From contig OX291544.1 of assembly GCA_946406115.1 (NCBI GenBank), positions 35,295,521-35,359,520 of the forward strand: 64,000 nucleotides of DNA, in the 5' to 3' direction. The notes beneath the pieces were generated by a model. That model did not search any database, had not been told where the DNA came from, and worked only from the letters and a program-made list of their open reading frames with translations. The position numbers were made by a program, and so were the translations under genes. This DNA comes from Apoda limacodes. Its lineage: Eukaryota; Arthropoda; Insecta; Lepidoptera; Limacodidae. Shown one piece after another: positions 1 to 9,360 of the stretch (its first letter is position 1; every line of letters starts with the position of its first letter).

Positions 1-280
1 AAAAAAAAAAAAAAAAAAAGCATGTCCTTCAATAGTGACTCTACAGTCACATAGCTAGACTTAAGTCTAAGTATGGCGCTAGCTGAAAGGCGTGTCTTAA
101 GGACGAACTCTATCAACTGCTTTTTGGCAGCATCACTAAGCATGGATCCGTAAAGCTGGATATTGTCTATCAATTGAATAGTGACGTGTTCCTGACCTGA
201 CCTGTCAGAATTATAAAAAAAAACAAGGAGATTGCTGTTTTTAAATCGAAATTACCTAATGCCTATTTTGTGGTCTGTGT
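1..280. other. Intronic DNA, no gene recognised
   Basis: The window opens with about 19 A residues that may be a retroposon tail, followed by unique-looking sequence. I see no coding similarity on either strand and no continuation of the AGL transferase domain. Confidence 0.5.
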
Positions 281-338
281 ACCTTTCTACCTTTCTACCT
301 TTCTACCTTTCTACCTTCCTACCTTTCTACCTTTCTAC
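281..338. repeat. Microsatellite (CTTTCTAC)n
   Basis: About seven copies of an 8-bp unit CTTTCTAC, with one variant copy (CTTCCTAC). Simple tandem repeat within the AGL intron. Confidence 0.95.
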
Positions 339-346
339 ACTATACA

Positions 347-640
347 AGTTTTAAAATATAACAATAAATTTCCTTAATGTCTCCTATTAACTTGTTTACT
401 TTTTGCAAATCATAATCTTCGAACTCATTAAATTCTATTTTTATTCTAATTTTAGACGAAATACACTCCAAACCAATATTAAATTCTTTGGCTTGCTGAA
501 ATTGTTGGTGAACTGACTCTGAACTTTGCCTTCTTTGAGGTCCAACTTTAATAAGATATGTTTAAATTTCTACTAAACGTTCATAAACAATTCCTAGCTC
601 AGTTATTAAGTGATACATTAGGCTAAGGGCAGTGCTTAAT
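347..640 (-). pseudogene. Degenerate coding remnant, possible retroelement gag
   Basis: On the minus strand about 95 codons are open apart from one stop. The stretch is rich in Glu, Lys and Gln, with a helical look (motif QQFQQAKEFNIGLECISSKI). I do not recognise it with certainty. The general character suits the N-terminal part of a retrotransposon Gag. No other part of an element borders it. Most of the rest of 641-1700 shows no recognisable gene. Confidence 0.25.
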
Positions 641-1698
641 TTACTAAAATCTCAAAACTTAATTAAAATTGATTGGATTGCCAATCACATATACACACGG
701 GAAAACAGAAAAAACATTTCAGGTACCCAACTTACTTATCTAGTAGACTACTTAAAATATGTATGGCTATGATGATAACGCGACGGTGCGGGGGAGGCAT
801 GTGGCTGGGCTATACCCTGGACTCCGTGGGCCGGGCGAACCCTTGACACGGCTTCTCATTTTTTTGGTTTGGGCTTGTTGTGTCTTATTTTTGCTGTCAA
901 GATTATAAAATTGATTTCTTCATTTCGTATATATATACCTATATGTAAAATTCTAGTTTCTTCGTTTCTTCAAAATTGTCTTCTTTTTTGGGGATATCGT
1001 TTCCGATTCTTTGGCAAAGGGTCGCCATGAAGAGTGAGCACTAGGTGCCCTGGATGTAGCAATGCCTACATGCTACAAGTACAATAAAGAAGGCAGTGGC
1101 AGAGTACATTAAGTAAGTGAACTCCCCAACAACAAGTCTTTTCAAGGCTAATGGAGTAATATAGGGTTAGATTCACGCCGTTTCTCTCGAACTTACGCGA
1201 GTCTCTTATAAGAGTCTATCGAAAAACGGACGTAGTCAGTCACGGTTAGTCACTGATCGAGAATGTGCTCGCGCGTTTTGTTTGGATTTGTGTTTATCGA
1301 AAGTTACGTCATGCATTGATTGGAAAAAATGGGAAAATACTGTTTGCGTTTGGGTGCAAAAGTAAGACTTGAGATAATAAAATAGTTTGGGCCTTGTGGT
1401 TTTACCCACGGTATGATCTAGTTTAGGTAGTTTGATACAGTTATTCCTATTAAATAATTAACAGTTATACCTATAAAAATCTTAGCTAGCGGTAAGTTAT
1501 GTGTTTATATCTCCCTTCTTACCAACGGCACAGAGCTATAGGCTCGAGCAGCGGACAAATACAGCTTTCGTGATGCAGTATTGCGCGGTGCAGGCCAAAG
1601 CGGGTATCTGCTAAAGCTGTGTTTTTAAACTGTTTTCAATACGCGATCCCTAAACAAGTAAATAATATTTTTTTTTGATAGAACAAAAACCTTTGCGT

Positions 1699-1702
<4 letters not shown>
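641..1702. other. Intron 3' of the last AGL exon, no gene recognised
   Basis: A short GC-rich patch sits at 780-860. At 1533-1608 the minus strand has an exon-like block bordered by TTTAGCAG and GTAAGA. Its open frame has no similarity to the expected AGL segment (the VAELFTG region), so it is not called as an exon. Nothing else is supported. Confidence 0.4.
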
Positions 1703-1731
<29 letters not shown>

Positions 1732-1772
1732 TGTGTGTGTGTGCGTGTGTGTGCGTGCGTGTGTAAGTGACA
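1703..1772. repeat. TGCG/TG microsatellite after AGL donor
   Basis: Tandem GTGC units grading into GTGTGT. On the transcribed minus strand this is a CA/CGCA tract that starts about 12 nt after the 5' splice site of the exon at 1787-1907. The apparent reading frames through it are artefacts of the repeat. Confidence 0.9.
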
Positions 1773-1786
1773 GAGTATGTACTAAC

Positions 1787-1907
1787 GTGCAGTGGCGTGG
1801 AGTGGCAGTTGTCAAGCCGCAAGCCATCGAACATTTCCGCCGTGAGCTCGACGTACTCGCGCATGTGCGCCCACAGGAACGGGCTGTCCGAAGGTTGGTC
1901 GCCATAC
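1787..1907 (-). CDS. AGL: Glycogen debranching enzyme, exon with [11 protein letters not shown] motif
   Basis: Last AGL exon inside the window, 121 nt. It starts with one base completing the Arg codon and then encodes [20 protein letters not shown] and ends [11 protein letters not shown]. From family knowledge, [11 protein letters not shown] is the GH13-type region II of the transferase active site and its Asp is the nucleophile. The next catalytic region (the E of the VAELFTG motif) must lie in an exon beyond position 1. The acceptor is CCTACACAG| and the donor is CTGCAC|GTTAGT, so this exon ends in phase 0, unlike the four before it. CA and CGCA tracts begin about 12 nt after the donor. The next exon is not visible in 1-1786. 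Confidence 0.94.
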
Positions 1908-1983
1908 CTGTGTAGGTTGCGGGTCGCAATTCAGTAAGGGTGAAAGTAAGAGTAAGATTGGATGCGTGATGGGCAAGACTGAC

Positions 1984-2181
1984 CTCAGTTTGACCGAGTC
2001 AGACCACGCGATGAGCTCGCGTCGCAGGTAGACGCGTCCATCGTCGTCTCGCGCGAAGTCCTGCAGCGGGTCAGCGTCCATCACCCACCCGTTGTGCGCC
2101 ATTACAAGCGCGCCCTTCGACCCGAATATCAGCGCCTCCGCCTCCGCCAGCGAGTCGCACTCTGCCGGGAACGTGAAGTAT
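1984..2181 (-). CDS. AGL: Glycogen debranching enzyme, internal exon (transferase domain)
   Basis: AGL exon of 198 nt, phase 2 on both sides, encoding YFTFPAECDSL, MAHNGWVMDADPLQDF and YLRRELIAWSDSVKL. The MAHNGWVM-DPL-F and YLRREL-W-DSVKLR blocks are signatures of the 4-alpha-glucanotransferase domain of eukaryotic debranching enzymes. The acceptor is CTGTCGGCAG| and the donor is CTGAG|GTCAGT. It splices over a 76-bp intron to 1787-1907, restoring KLRYGDQP. It follows a 30.3-kb intron packed with transposons. Local base composition is GC-rich with many CG dinucleotides, typical of the gene's other exons and unlike the flanks. Confidence 0.95.
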
Positions 2182-2325
2182 CTGCCGACAGACAGGACGC
2201 TCTACGGTAACCAATTCAGTGTCATACGTACATACTAAAGATTATTATTGTTTGTGATATTTAATTAACATTTGAAAATCGGACTGTCTTTCGTATCAAA
2301 GACCTAGGCGAATTGTTTCAGAAAT

Positions 2326-2558
2326 AGAGAATCGAAGTGAATCCCGACAAAAGCTCTGCCGTTCTCTTTACCACTGGACTGCCTCCGACACCATCTTCCC
2401 TGTCACTTTTCGGCCGTGTTATTCCTTGGCTAAACAAGGCCAAACGTCTCGGTGTGAACCTGGAAAAGCGTTTGATCTTCCGCGACCACACCAAAATAGT
2501 TAAGAGACCGAGCCGCTTTTGTCCTCGATCGGACGGTCGGAGAATAAATATTGAATAG
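2326..2558 (+). pseudogene. LINE reverse transcriptase fragment (Jockey-like)
   Basis: Plus-strand frame starting near VNPDKSSAVLFT and continuing with LFGRVIPW and AKRLGVNLEKRLIFRDH. This is the region just after the reverse transcriptase palm in Jockey-type non-LTR retrotransposons (thumb side, K-LGV-LD--L-F--H pattern). Only about 75 codons survive. The frame shifts after RDHTKIVK. No endonuclease or tail is attached. It lies 150 bp upstream of an AGL exon in the 30-kb intron. Confidence 0.7.
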
Positions 2559-2871
2559 TTTGTACCTATAATTTCAGATGAGAATATTTAATTTTAAAAT
2601 CTGAATTTGTGTCTGAACTGGAAATAACCACCGGAGAAGCTCTTTTAGTTGCAAAGAATTATGGAAACAAAGTCCGTAAGCCTTCAGCGATTTTACAATG
2701 CGCTTTGTCATCTAGAATACATCAAATCTGGAATATATTATAACGATAAAATATCCTTTTTAAGTTGACCCATACATGAATAGTTTTAGCGAACTATGTA
2801 AATAAAAATAGCCAATAATATAGAAAAAGTATTACCGCGAAATTTAGACAACCAAATTAAGGTTAGATCAT

Positions 2872-3178
2872 ATGAATTACGAGGAATGTCAACCTATTAA
2901 AAATATATGTTTGGAGTATAAGGATATTTTCTATTGTGAAGACGCACCATTATCTTTCACAAACGAGGTCAAACACAAAATTCGTACAAAAAACGAAGAC
3001 CCAATTAATGTGAAAGCTTATACATTACCTCCTGTTCAATCATATTTTCATCCAGTTTACAGGAACATATCACAAAACTTAAGATAATTTTTGAAAGACT
3101 TAGACAAATTAAAATGTACTATCAATAAAGATAGTCTTAAACCTAATACTGACAAAATTGAAACTATTTTAAAATCCC
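2872..3178 (+). pseudogene. Gypsy pol remnant (before reverse transcriptase)
   Basis: Open frame 2872-3084 carries EYKDIFYCEDAPLSFT and VKHKIRTKNEDPI, the conserved stretch just before the reverse transcriptase core of errantivirus pol. The RT core itself is missing. From about 3085 the sequence jumps to a segment resembling the end of RT (DLDKLKCTINKDSLKPNTDK), so an internal deletion joined the two. Stops in all frames follow. Confidence 0.75.
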
Positions 3179-3199
3179 TAAAAATTACGCTGAAACTTT

Positions 3200-3485
3200 T
3201 TAACTTTACTTCATAGTTTATCTTGTAATTGTAAACTTTTGTTGATTAATTTTTTCTGGTTCTTTGTAAATATTTAATAATTGTATTTAATTATCCTTTT
3301 TTTCTATTTTATTTAATGTAATGATTGGTAGGCATTTATTACTTTAAGCATGTGGTGTGTGCCTATAATTAGTTGTGCATTTAAATTTATTATTGTTAAA
3401 ATGTGTCTATATTATAAGTATCATTGTAACAACTACTGGTTTACCTAATTAAATAAATAAAAATAAATAAAACATTAAATTTAAT
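3200..3485 (+). repeat. AT-rich segment with LINE-like 3' tail
   Basis: AT-rich sequence ending in TGGTTTACCTAATTAAATAA and further AAATAA units, the style of a LINE 3' UTR with a short repeat tail. There is no coding part. It separates the two halves of Gypsy G1. Confidence 0.35.
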
Positions 3486-3489
3486 TTTG

Positions 3490-3865
3490 TTGTATGGAAC
3501 CCTCCCTTAAACATTTGTTTCATTTTAATTTAATTATTTATTTTTAAAGTGAATATATAACTAAATATTCTGTAAATATTTCAAGCGTCTACCTGTTGCT
3601 GTTATCAATATCAACCAAAAACGAGCAAAAAAATCACGTTTGTTGTATTTCCATACAAATATTTATTTTATTCTGTGTTTTAGTATTTGTTGTTATAGCG
3701 GCAACAGAAATCTTCTGTGAAAATTTCAACTGTCTAACTATCACGGTTCATAAGATACAGCCTGGTGACAAACGGACGGACGGACGGACGAACGGACAGC
3801 GGAGTCTTAGTAACAGGATCTCGTTTTTACCCTTTGGGCACGGAACCTTAGAAAAGGAAGAAAAA
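3490..3865 (+). mobile_element. Dispersed insect repeat with CGGA tract
   Basis: A block starting near TATGGAACCCT and ending CCCTTTGGGCACGGAACC. It contains ATACAGCCTGGTGAC, a (CGGA)n tract at about 3775-3800, and CAGCGGAGTCTTAGTAACAG. I recognise this pattern as a short interspersed repeat common in insect genomes; the class is uncertain (SINE or other non-autonomous element). It interrupts Gypsy G1. Confidence 0.5.
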
Positions 3866-3895
3866 TCATTATTGTTGACAAGTATAAAAGAGGAT

Positions 3896-4370
3896 CCTTT
3901 GTAAGGATCTATTAGTCAATCCACCCTTGTTTCAGTTTCTAGACTTCTCTAAGCCCTTCATTTTAACAACTAACGCATCAAATTATGCGATTGGTGCAGT
4001 TTTATTACAGGGTTCAGTAGGAACTGATATCGCTTACACTACTACAACATTAAGTGACACAGAGAGTAGTAATATCACGATAGAAAAAGAGCTTTTAGTG
4101 GTTATCTGGACAGTTAAGCACTTTAGTGGTAATCTGGACAGTTAAGCACTTTAGTGGTTATCTGGACAGTTAAGCACTTTAGTGGTTATCTGGACAGTTA
4201 AGCACTTTAGGCCGTATTTATATGGAAAAAAGTTTTTTATTTACACCGATAATAGGCCATTAGCTTGACTTTACTCGTTAAAATAACCGAATAGCAAACT
4301 CACAAGGTGAAGATTACGTTTACAAGAATATGTCTTTGAGAAATGCTATAAAAAAGGACCTCAGAACACG
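3896..4370 (+). pseudogene. Gypsy RNase H remnant
   Basis: Reads FLDFSKPFILTTNASNYAIG and then ITIEKELLVVIWTVKHF, the RNase H signature of gypsy pol. In this family the first catalytic Asp is in TTDAS; here it is changed to TTNAS, so the active site is broken. After a tandem expansion at 4098-4209 the frame resumes with YLYGKKFFIYTDNRPLA, followed by stops. Non-functional. Confidence 0.8.
4098..4209 (+). repeat. 28-bp tandem repeat inside RNase H, four copies
   Basis: Four adjoining copies of a 28-bp unit starting GTGGTTATCTGG and ending AAGCACTTTA, with a single changed base in copy 2. The unit is part of the RNase H coding sequence (VVIWTVKHF). As 28 is not a multiple of 3 each added copy shifts the frame. 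It arose after the element lost function or itself destroyed the frame. Confidence 0.95.
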
Positions 4371-4414
4371 AATGCCGTCTGCATTATCGCATTATCACAT
4401 TATCACGAATAAAA

Positions 4415-5490
4415 TTGGACATCACTAACGAAGATAACAGATCGACCATAGTAAATGTAGATGAGGAGGAAAATAAAATTCAAGATTATTGCAAGGAGTT
4501 AGCTGACAGCATACGTAAACTTAGCAGAAATCAACCTGAAATAGAAACGATTGAACTTTCTGACTCGGCAAGCATTGCAATGGCTAACTCAATATCGAAT
4601 ACGGAACACAAAGGAATACCTATTTTGAATGAAGCTATAGACACCTATAAATGATATTGAACTTGTCAAACAAATTTTAAAAGAATATGAAGATTACAAA
4701 AATAAATACTTTATTTACTTAGAAGACCCTGTAGATAGAAAGATTTTTAGTCAGGTAATCACGCAGTTATACAAAAAGGCTACCCGAAATTTTATTAAAT
4801 GTACCGAAAGAGTAGTAAACGTGAAGATTAGTTCTTAAAAATCACACAGGAAAAACGTGCGACAGAGAAATAAGAGAAACATTAATAAAATTAAAAAGAG
4901 ATTACTTGTGGACTAATATGAAAGAAACCGTTCACGCTTCTGAGGAGTGTAGGAAAATGAAATATGACAGAAAACTTGTAAAGTCCTATTTGCAATAAAC
5001 GCAAACCCAAGACCCCGTTCTAAGAAACACTCGTTGTACATTGAAAAAGATTATTATTTAACAGCAATTGATGCTTTAATAAACTACTTCAGGCTATTTA
5101 TATTCCTAACAGAAGCACAACTGTAATTGTTAAAGCTTTAGTTAAATATTTTAGTATGTACGCGACTCCAAGGAAAATAAGCAGCGATTCTGGATCTAAA
5201 TTTTATAAAAAAAAATTCAAAGAACTGTTAAGCTTATATAAATGTTAACTTCAGATAGGTTACACTGAACAACCCAAATTCCATGGCAACTGTAGAACGT
5301 TTTCATTCCACTATTATAGAAAAATATAGATTGACAAAATACGATATAATGACTTATGCTATTATGGCATATGACAACACCAAATGTCCATAGTGCAACC
5401 AAATTTACACCCTTTGAGGTTACATTTGGTCACTCAAAGTCAGGAAATATTTTCGATATAGATAGAGATAAAAATAAAATATAAATAGAG
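4415..5490 (+). pseudogene. Gypsy linker and integrase remnant
   Basis: Frame 4415-4654 is an acidic linker (DEEENKIQDYCKELADSIRK) also found in the second gypsy copy. From about 4660 an integrase remnant follows: IKLKRDYLWTNMKETVHASE (zinc-binding region), ISSDSGSKFY (second catalytic Asp region) and ATVERFHSTI (catalytic Glu region). It then reads TKFTPFEVTFGHSKSG. The parts are in different frames with many stops. Confidence 0.75.
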
Positions 5491-5609
5491 AAATAAAAGT
5501 AGAGAAAAAAATATACTGCAGTACTCGTAAAACTCAAGAAAAACAGTAGCTATTAAATATGTCAAACATGGCATGTTATAGTTATGTAATGATAGATTAA
5601 GTCCAATTT

Positions 5610-5945
5610 TACCAACAGTTAGGAGAGGTATTTTAAATCCATTAGGTTCTTTAGAAAAACTTATAACAAGTAATTTAGGCCATCAAGATGCCGTGCGTTA
5701 TAATTCAGCTTTTGAAAGCTTAAAATCTCGGGAACACTTAACCTTACAAAACATGTCAATGTTAAGAATAGCATTTTATAAGATGGTAAATGCGTCAAGT
5801 AGCATGTCTCACAACCTATTGATTTTAAAACCCGAAATATGGAAACTGACGTATCGTTAACTTTCATCCTTTTGCAGTTAAACGTTCTCGAACCAACATC
5901 GATACAATAATACAGGAATCCTGATATATTGTCATGCTCCATTTC
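5610..5945 (+). pseudogene. Env-like remnant of errantivirus Gypsy
   Basis: After the integrase, a plus-strand stretch reads RRGILNPLGSLEKLI and then a helical region. This resembles the furin-like site and fusion-peptide region of errantivirus envelope proteins by position and pattern. It is short, with stops and shifts, and lacks a complete signal or membrane anchor. Described only as a broken remnant. Confidence 0.5.
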
Positions 5946-6280
5946 ATATTTTAAAAAATTACTATTCGAATATAAGTTTAGATTTTAATATTATTTAGCA
6001 ATTTTTTTTTTATTTCATTATTTTTATCATTTAATGTTAAGTTAGTTATAGTCATCTTTTTCTGTAAGTGTAAGAAAGCGAACAGGGTTGTGACACAAAA
6101 TGGCGTCAAAATCCACCCTCTCCACACCTAATTAATTTAGATTTATATGCACGCTGAGTTTACGTAACCTTGATGTACAGTAATTCCATTATCTGATTCT
6201 GAAGCTTTCTATAAGGTGTATTTTGTGTTGGTAAACCTTAAAATAAAATAAAAATTAAATAAACAAATAAAATTTGTAAG

Positions 6281-6800
6281 TGTGTGCGAGTGCATACAGA
6301 ATGAATAGCGAGCGCGCCTTTAGGGCAACTGATTCGTATTTGTGTGCCAGTGCATACAGAATGAATAGCGAGCGCGCCTTTAGGGTAACTGATTCGTATG
6401 TGTGTGCCAGTGCATACAGAATGAATAGCGAGCGCGCCTTTAGGGTAACTGATTCGTATGTGTGTGCCAGTGCATACAGAATGAATAGCGAGCGCGCCTT
6501 TAGGGTGACTGATTCGTATGACGGTGCCAGTGCATACAGAATGAATAGCGAGCGCGCCTTTAGGGTAACTGATTCGTATGTGTGTGCCAGTGCATACAGA
6601 ATGAATAGCGAGCGCGCCTTTAGGGTAACTGATTCGTATGTGTGTGCCAGTGCATACAGAATGAATAGCGAGCGCGCCTTTAGGGTGACTGATTCGTATG
6701 ACGGTGCCAGTGCATACAGAATGAATAGCGAGCGCGCCTTTAGGGTAACTGATTCGTATGTGTGTGCCAGTGCATACAGAATGAATAGCCAGCGCACCGA
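6281..6800. repeat. 60-bp minisatellite with 180-bp higher order
   Basis: Eight near-identical 60-bp units plus a diverged ninth, each containing GTGCATACAGAATGAATAGC. Units with a GTGACT...GACGGTGCC variant recur every third unit (4th and 7th), giving a 180-bp higher-order period. The unit length is a multiple of 3 and has no stop on either strand, which makes matching 180-codon open frames on both strands. I read these as repeat artefacts, not genes. Confidence 0.95.
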
Positions 6801-7496
6801 TATGTATAGCGAGCTAATTTAATATAATTTTAATTTGCTTATGGCTTCTATAATACCTAAGCATTAATACCTTGTAATCGTTGAAATTCGATTAAAATTA
6901 AATCTAAATCCAACGACAACCACGTGCTTGGACCATAGCTTCGCTCTTTGTCTACCTTGGAGTGGATAGTACCTAGATTAATTATTAAATTGAAATTAAA
7001 CGATTGTAAAACAAAAAGGTAGCCATGTCCGATGTTTGTCCGTCTAAACGAATATTTAAATTACGGAATTCTCTGAATTTCAGAACCAAGTACGGAATAC
7101 AAACCACTTATGGGATAGAACTTGGTACGGTATAAACTACCTACGGGACACAAACGATGCACGGGATATATTCAAGCAGCTGAATCCCAACCTCCTGTAG
7201 CATTATCTATGCCACCAGCGCGGCGATGGACGAAGGCGATAACTGCCGCATGCCGCGAGCCTGAAAGACGCCACTGAAACTCGCATATATACGCACAAAT
7301 TTTCATTCGCACACGCTCTTACTTGCGCAGTTTATACTTATATTAAAATATAGCTTCAACTTAAATATCTACCCGCCACTATTAGCTTGAATATTTATTA
7401 TGAATGTCTCGTTGACAATAATTACTTCTAGTATTATGCATCAATTGAGTTATTGTTTACGTTTTCCTTTTCGCTGCAAATAACTTAAGTATTTAT
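6801..7496. other. Intronic DNA, no gene recognised
   Basis: AT-rich sequence with a short frame at 7024 (MSDVCPSKRIF) that I do not recognise, and a CG-richer patch at 7200-7270. No domain or repeat class is supported. Confidence 0.4.
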
Positions 7497-7730
7497 TATC
7501 AAAATGTAAGAGGGTTACGGTCAAAACGGTAGTTTTTCAGCGCAATATCAACGTTAGTAATTATGATGTAATAATGATCTCTGAATCATGGTTAACGGAC
7601 GGTGTTATAGATAGAGAATTGTTTGATAGTCGATATGTGGTGTGGCGTCGGAACCGGGACTATGAGGCGACACGGGACAAACGCGCGGCGGGGGAGCACT
7701 CATTGCCACTCGCCGGGATATTTCAGTATT
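7497..7730 (+). pseudogene. LINE endonuclease start, truncated
   Basis: Plus-strand frame reading QNVRGLRSK, then DVIMISESWLTDGVID and YVVWRRNRDY. This is the start of an APE-type endonuclease of a non-LTR retrotransposon (N-RGL--K, then ESWL with the catalytic Glu). It breaks off after about 75 codons. No reverse transcriptase follows. Confidence 0.75.
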
Positions 7731-7954
7731 CTAATTGATACTTAAATCCAAATATTTCACGTCTATGTTCCCCATTTTCAGATACTAATATTTCTAAATC
7801 CCTTAATTCCTTAATATTATATTCTAATTGCTTATTATATAGTCGTATTTTTTATTAGACGAAGTCAGCTGACGTTTACTGTGTTGTCAGTTTTTGATGA
7901 AATAAAAATAGTGTTGTGACAAAGTGAATGATTGAAAAAACTCCTGAATGAATG

Positions 7955-8035
7955 AAATTGCCTCGATTGTCTAGTGAATAGTTAGTGTGCCGAACTGCCG
8001 GTACGAGGTTCGAATTTTAGTCGTGCTTTGTACAT
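7955..8035 (+). mobile_element. Possible tRNA-derived SINE head
   Basis: Contains TAGTGAATAGTTAGTGTGCC, like a pol III A box, and GGTTCGAATTT at 8007-8017, like a B box, 40 bp apart. This is the usual head of lepidopteran tRNA-derived SINEs. The tail is not defined. Confidence 0.4.
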
Positions 8036-8369
8036 ACCAACGAGTTTTCGACGACTATGTATGTATAAAACAACACTCATTGTTCATTCATCTCATTGAA
8101 CGAGAACTGAAAGCATCACTATTACTTTAAATATGGCCACATTATTTTACAAAGTGACATTAGCTACTGTCAGTTGGCTTAAAAATACGACTATAGATTC
8201 TAGATCAATAACTTAAGGATGTCCCAATGTCCAGTCAGAATCACTGCTGTACCCATGCGAACTAATGCTATTCCTGGATTGTTCTCCATGTTTTGTAGTT
8301 TCAGTTCCTTGCCTATAACCGCTGGGGCCAGCAACGCTGTCCTACACCTGTGACATTTTTTATAGCTAC

Positions 8370-8600
8370 CTTTGTGTCCCTATTTTAATGTTTAGTAGGT
8401 TATAATTAGGACATCTGGATCAAGATCCGATCTTGGTGGGATCGGATCTTGATCCAGAAGCCCCAATTATAACTTTGAATCTATTCAACTAGACCCCAGA
8501 AGCATCTTTTTTTTACTTTTCAAACATTTGAGGACTGTTGATTTATTGTCAATTGTAGGCAATAACTATAACCTTCAAATAAAACTATTTTGTAATACTT
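8370..8600 (+). repeat. Hairpin repeat, left copy
   Basis: About 215-230 bp that recurs inverted at 23085-23572. Shared blocks in order: TTAGTAGGTTATAATT, a hairpin (8417-8455), CCAATTATAACTTTGAATCT, and GAGGACTGTTGATTTATTGT. A more diverged second version of the middle block follows at 8630-8700 (CAGTTATAACGTTGAGTCTA). The inverted pair brackets the Polinton remnant and may be its terminal repeats, or just two copies of a dispersed element. Confidence 0.8.
8417..8455. repeat. Perfect hairpin in left hairpin repeat
   Basis: 16-nt arms GGATCAAGATCCGATC and GATCGGATCTTGATCC around a 7-nt loop TTGGTGG. The arms are perfect inverted repeats. The right copy keeps the hairpin with one mismatch. 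Confidence 0.95.
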
Positions 8601-8719
8601 TATCAATGAATTAATTCATCTAATGCGATCAAGAGACCTCAGTTATAACGTTGAGTCTATTTATTAAGACCCTCAAAAGCCTTAATTTTAAGCTTTTTGA
8701 GAAAACCAGCTATCTAAGC

Positions 8720-9190
8720 TAAATAAATCAATACTTGGATTTTTGTTTACAAAACTAAACGATACGTGTTTTTTTTTATTTAGGATTTTTTTTAATTGTA
8801 GGTTACAAATAAAAGTCTTTCATAATTATATAGTTTATATATTTAGTTTTATACATCACAACAAAAATACATGCTATTATTACTCTCTTTTTATTCATTA
8901 TTTTCTGAAAACCATTTATACAAACATGATACATTTTTTAAGCACATACATTAGTGTGTTAAATACAATTTTAAATATTTGACGACTTTGCATATTTTTC
9001 ATGCAGAGTTGCCAATTCAGGACAATTTAATTTAACTTCAAGTTCCTAGAATTTGTTTAAGCCAGTGTACTTTTTCTAAACCTTTAGTAAAAATGTGTTT
9101 ATCTTTAAAATAATAATAAAATAAAATTTTATAATAATAGTAAGGGGCACTTTGTGCCTTCGGTCCACAAAATTCACCTCTATTTCTCTC
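8720..9190. other. AT-rich DNA, no gene recognised
   Basis: Very AT-rich sequence. A frame at 8743-8982 is low-complexity and looks non-coding. Near 9130 the composition changes and the Polinton remnant begins. Confidence 0.5.
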
Positions 9191-9198
9191 TATCCAAG

Positions 9199-9360
9199 CT
9201 ACATTTGAACTTCTACTTCTTTTCTGTTACATTGTAAAATGGGTTTAATCAATAACACATAGACACGTTTTTCAGACCGAATTGCTATTTCTTCTAATAT
9301 AAATTTATTGTCTTCACTTTTGAAACCTTGTATATCTACAATAATATTCATGATAATTTC
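9199..9360 (-). pseudogene. Polinton-associated frame with IIVDIQGFK start
   Basis: Start of a frame, MNIIVDIQGFKSEDNKFI, that I associate with proteins encoded beside insect Polinton capsid genes. The VDIQGF pattern may be the first motif of a DEDD-type nuclease fold, but that is inference. Only about 50 codons remain before the element ends. Confidence 0.45.

Larger units (their letters stand above)
2590..6230 (+). mobile_element. Decayed errantivirus-type Gypsy element (copy G1)
   Basis: A plus-strand series of LTR-retrotransposon remnants in the correct order: a pol start (2872-3084), RNase H (3896-4370), a linker and integrase (4415-5490) and an env-like remnant (5610-5945). It is interrupted at about 3200-3890 by other repeats and has many stops and shifts. 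A second related copy lies on the minus strand at 23760-25170. No LTR pair was found, so the borders are approximate. The env-like part suggests an endogenous errantivirus; the element cannot be functional. Confidence 0.75.

Noticed and set aside
1533..1608. Additional AGL exon bounded by TTTAGCAG and GTAAGA
   Set aside because: The open frame has no similarity to the segment expected after [11 protein letters not shown], which should contain the VAELFTG motif.
6255..6822. Matching 180-codon open frames on both strands, as a repetitive protein gene
   Set aside because: They are produced by a stop-free 60-bp tandem repeat; no start context, introns or non-repeat coding sequence support a gene.
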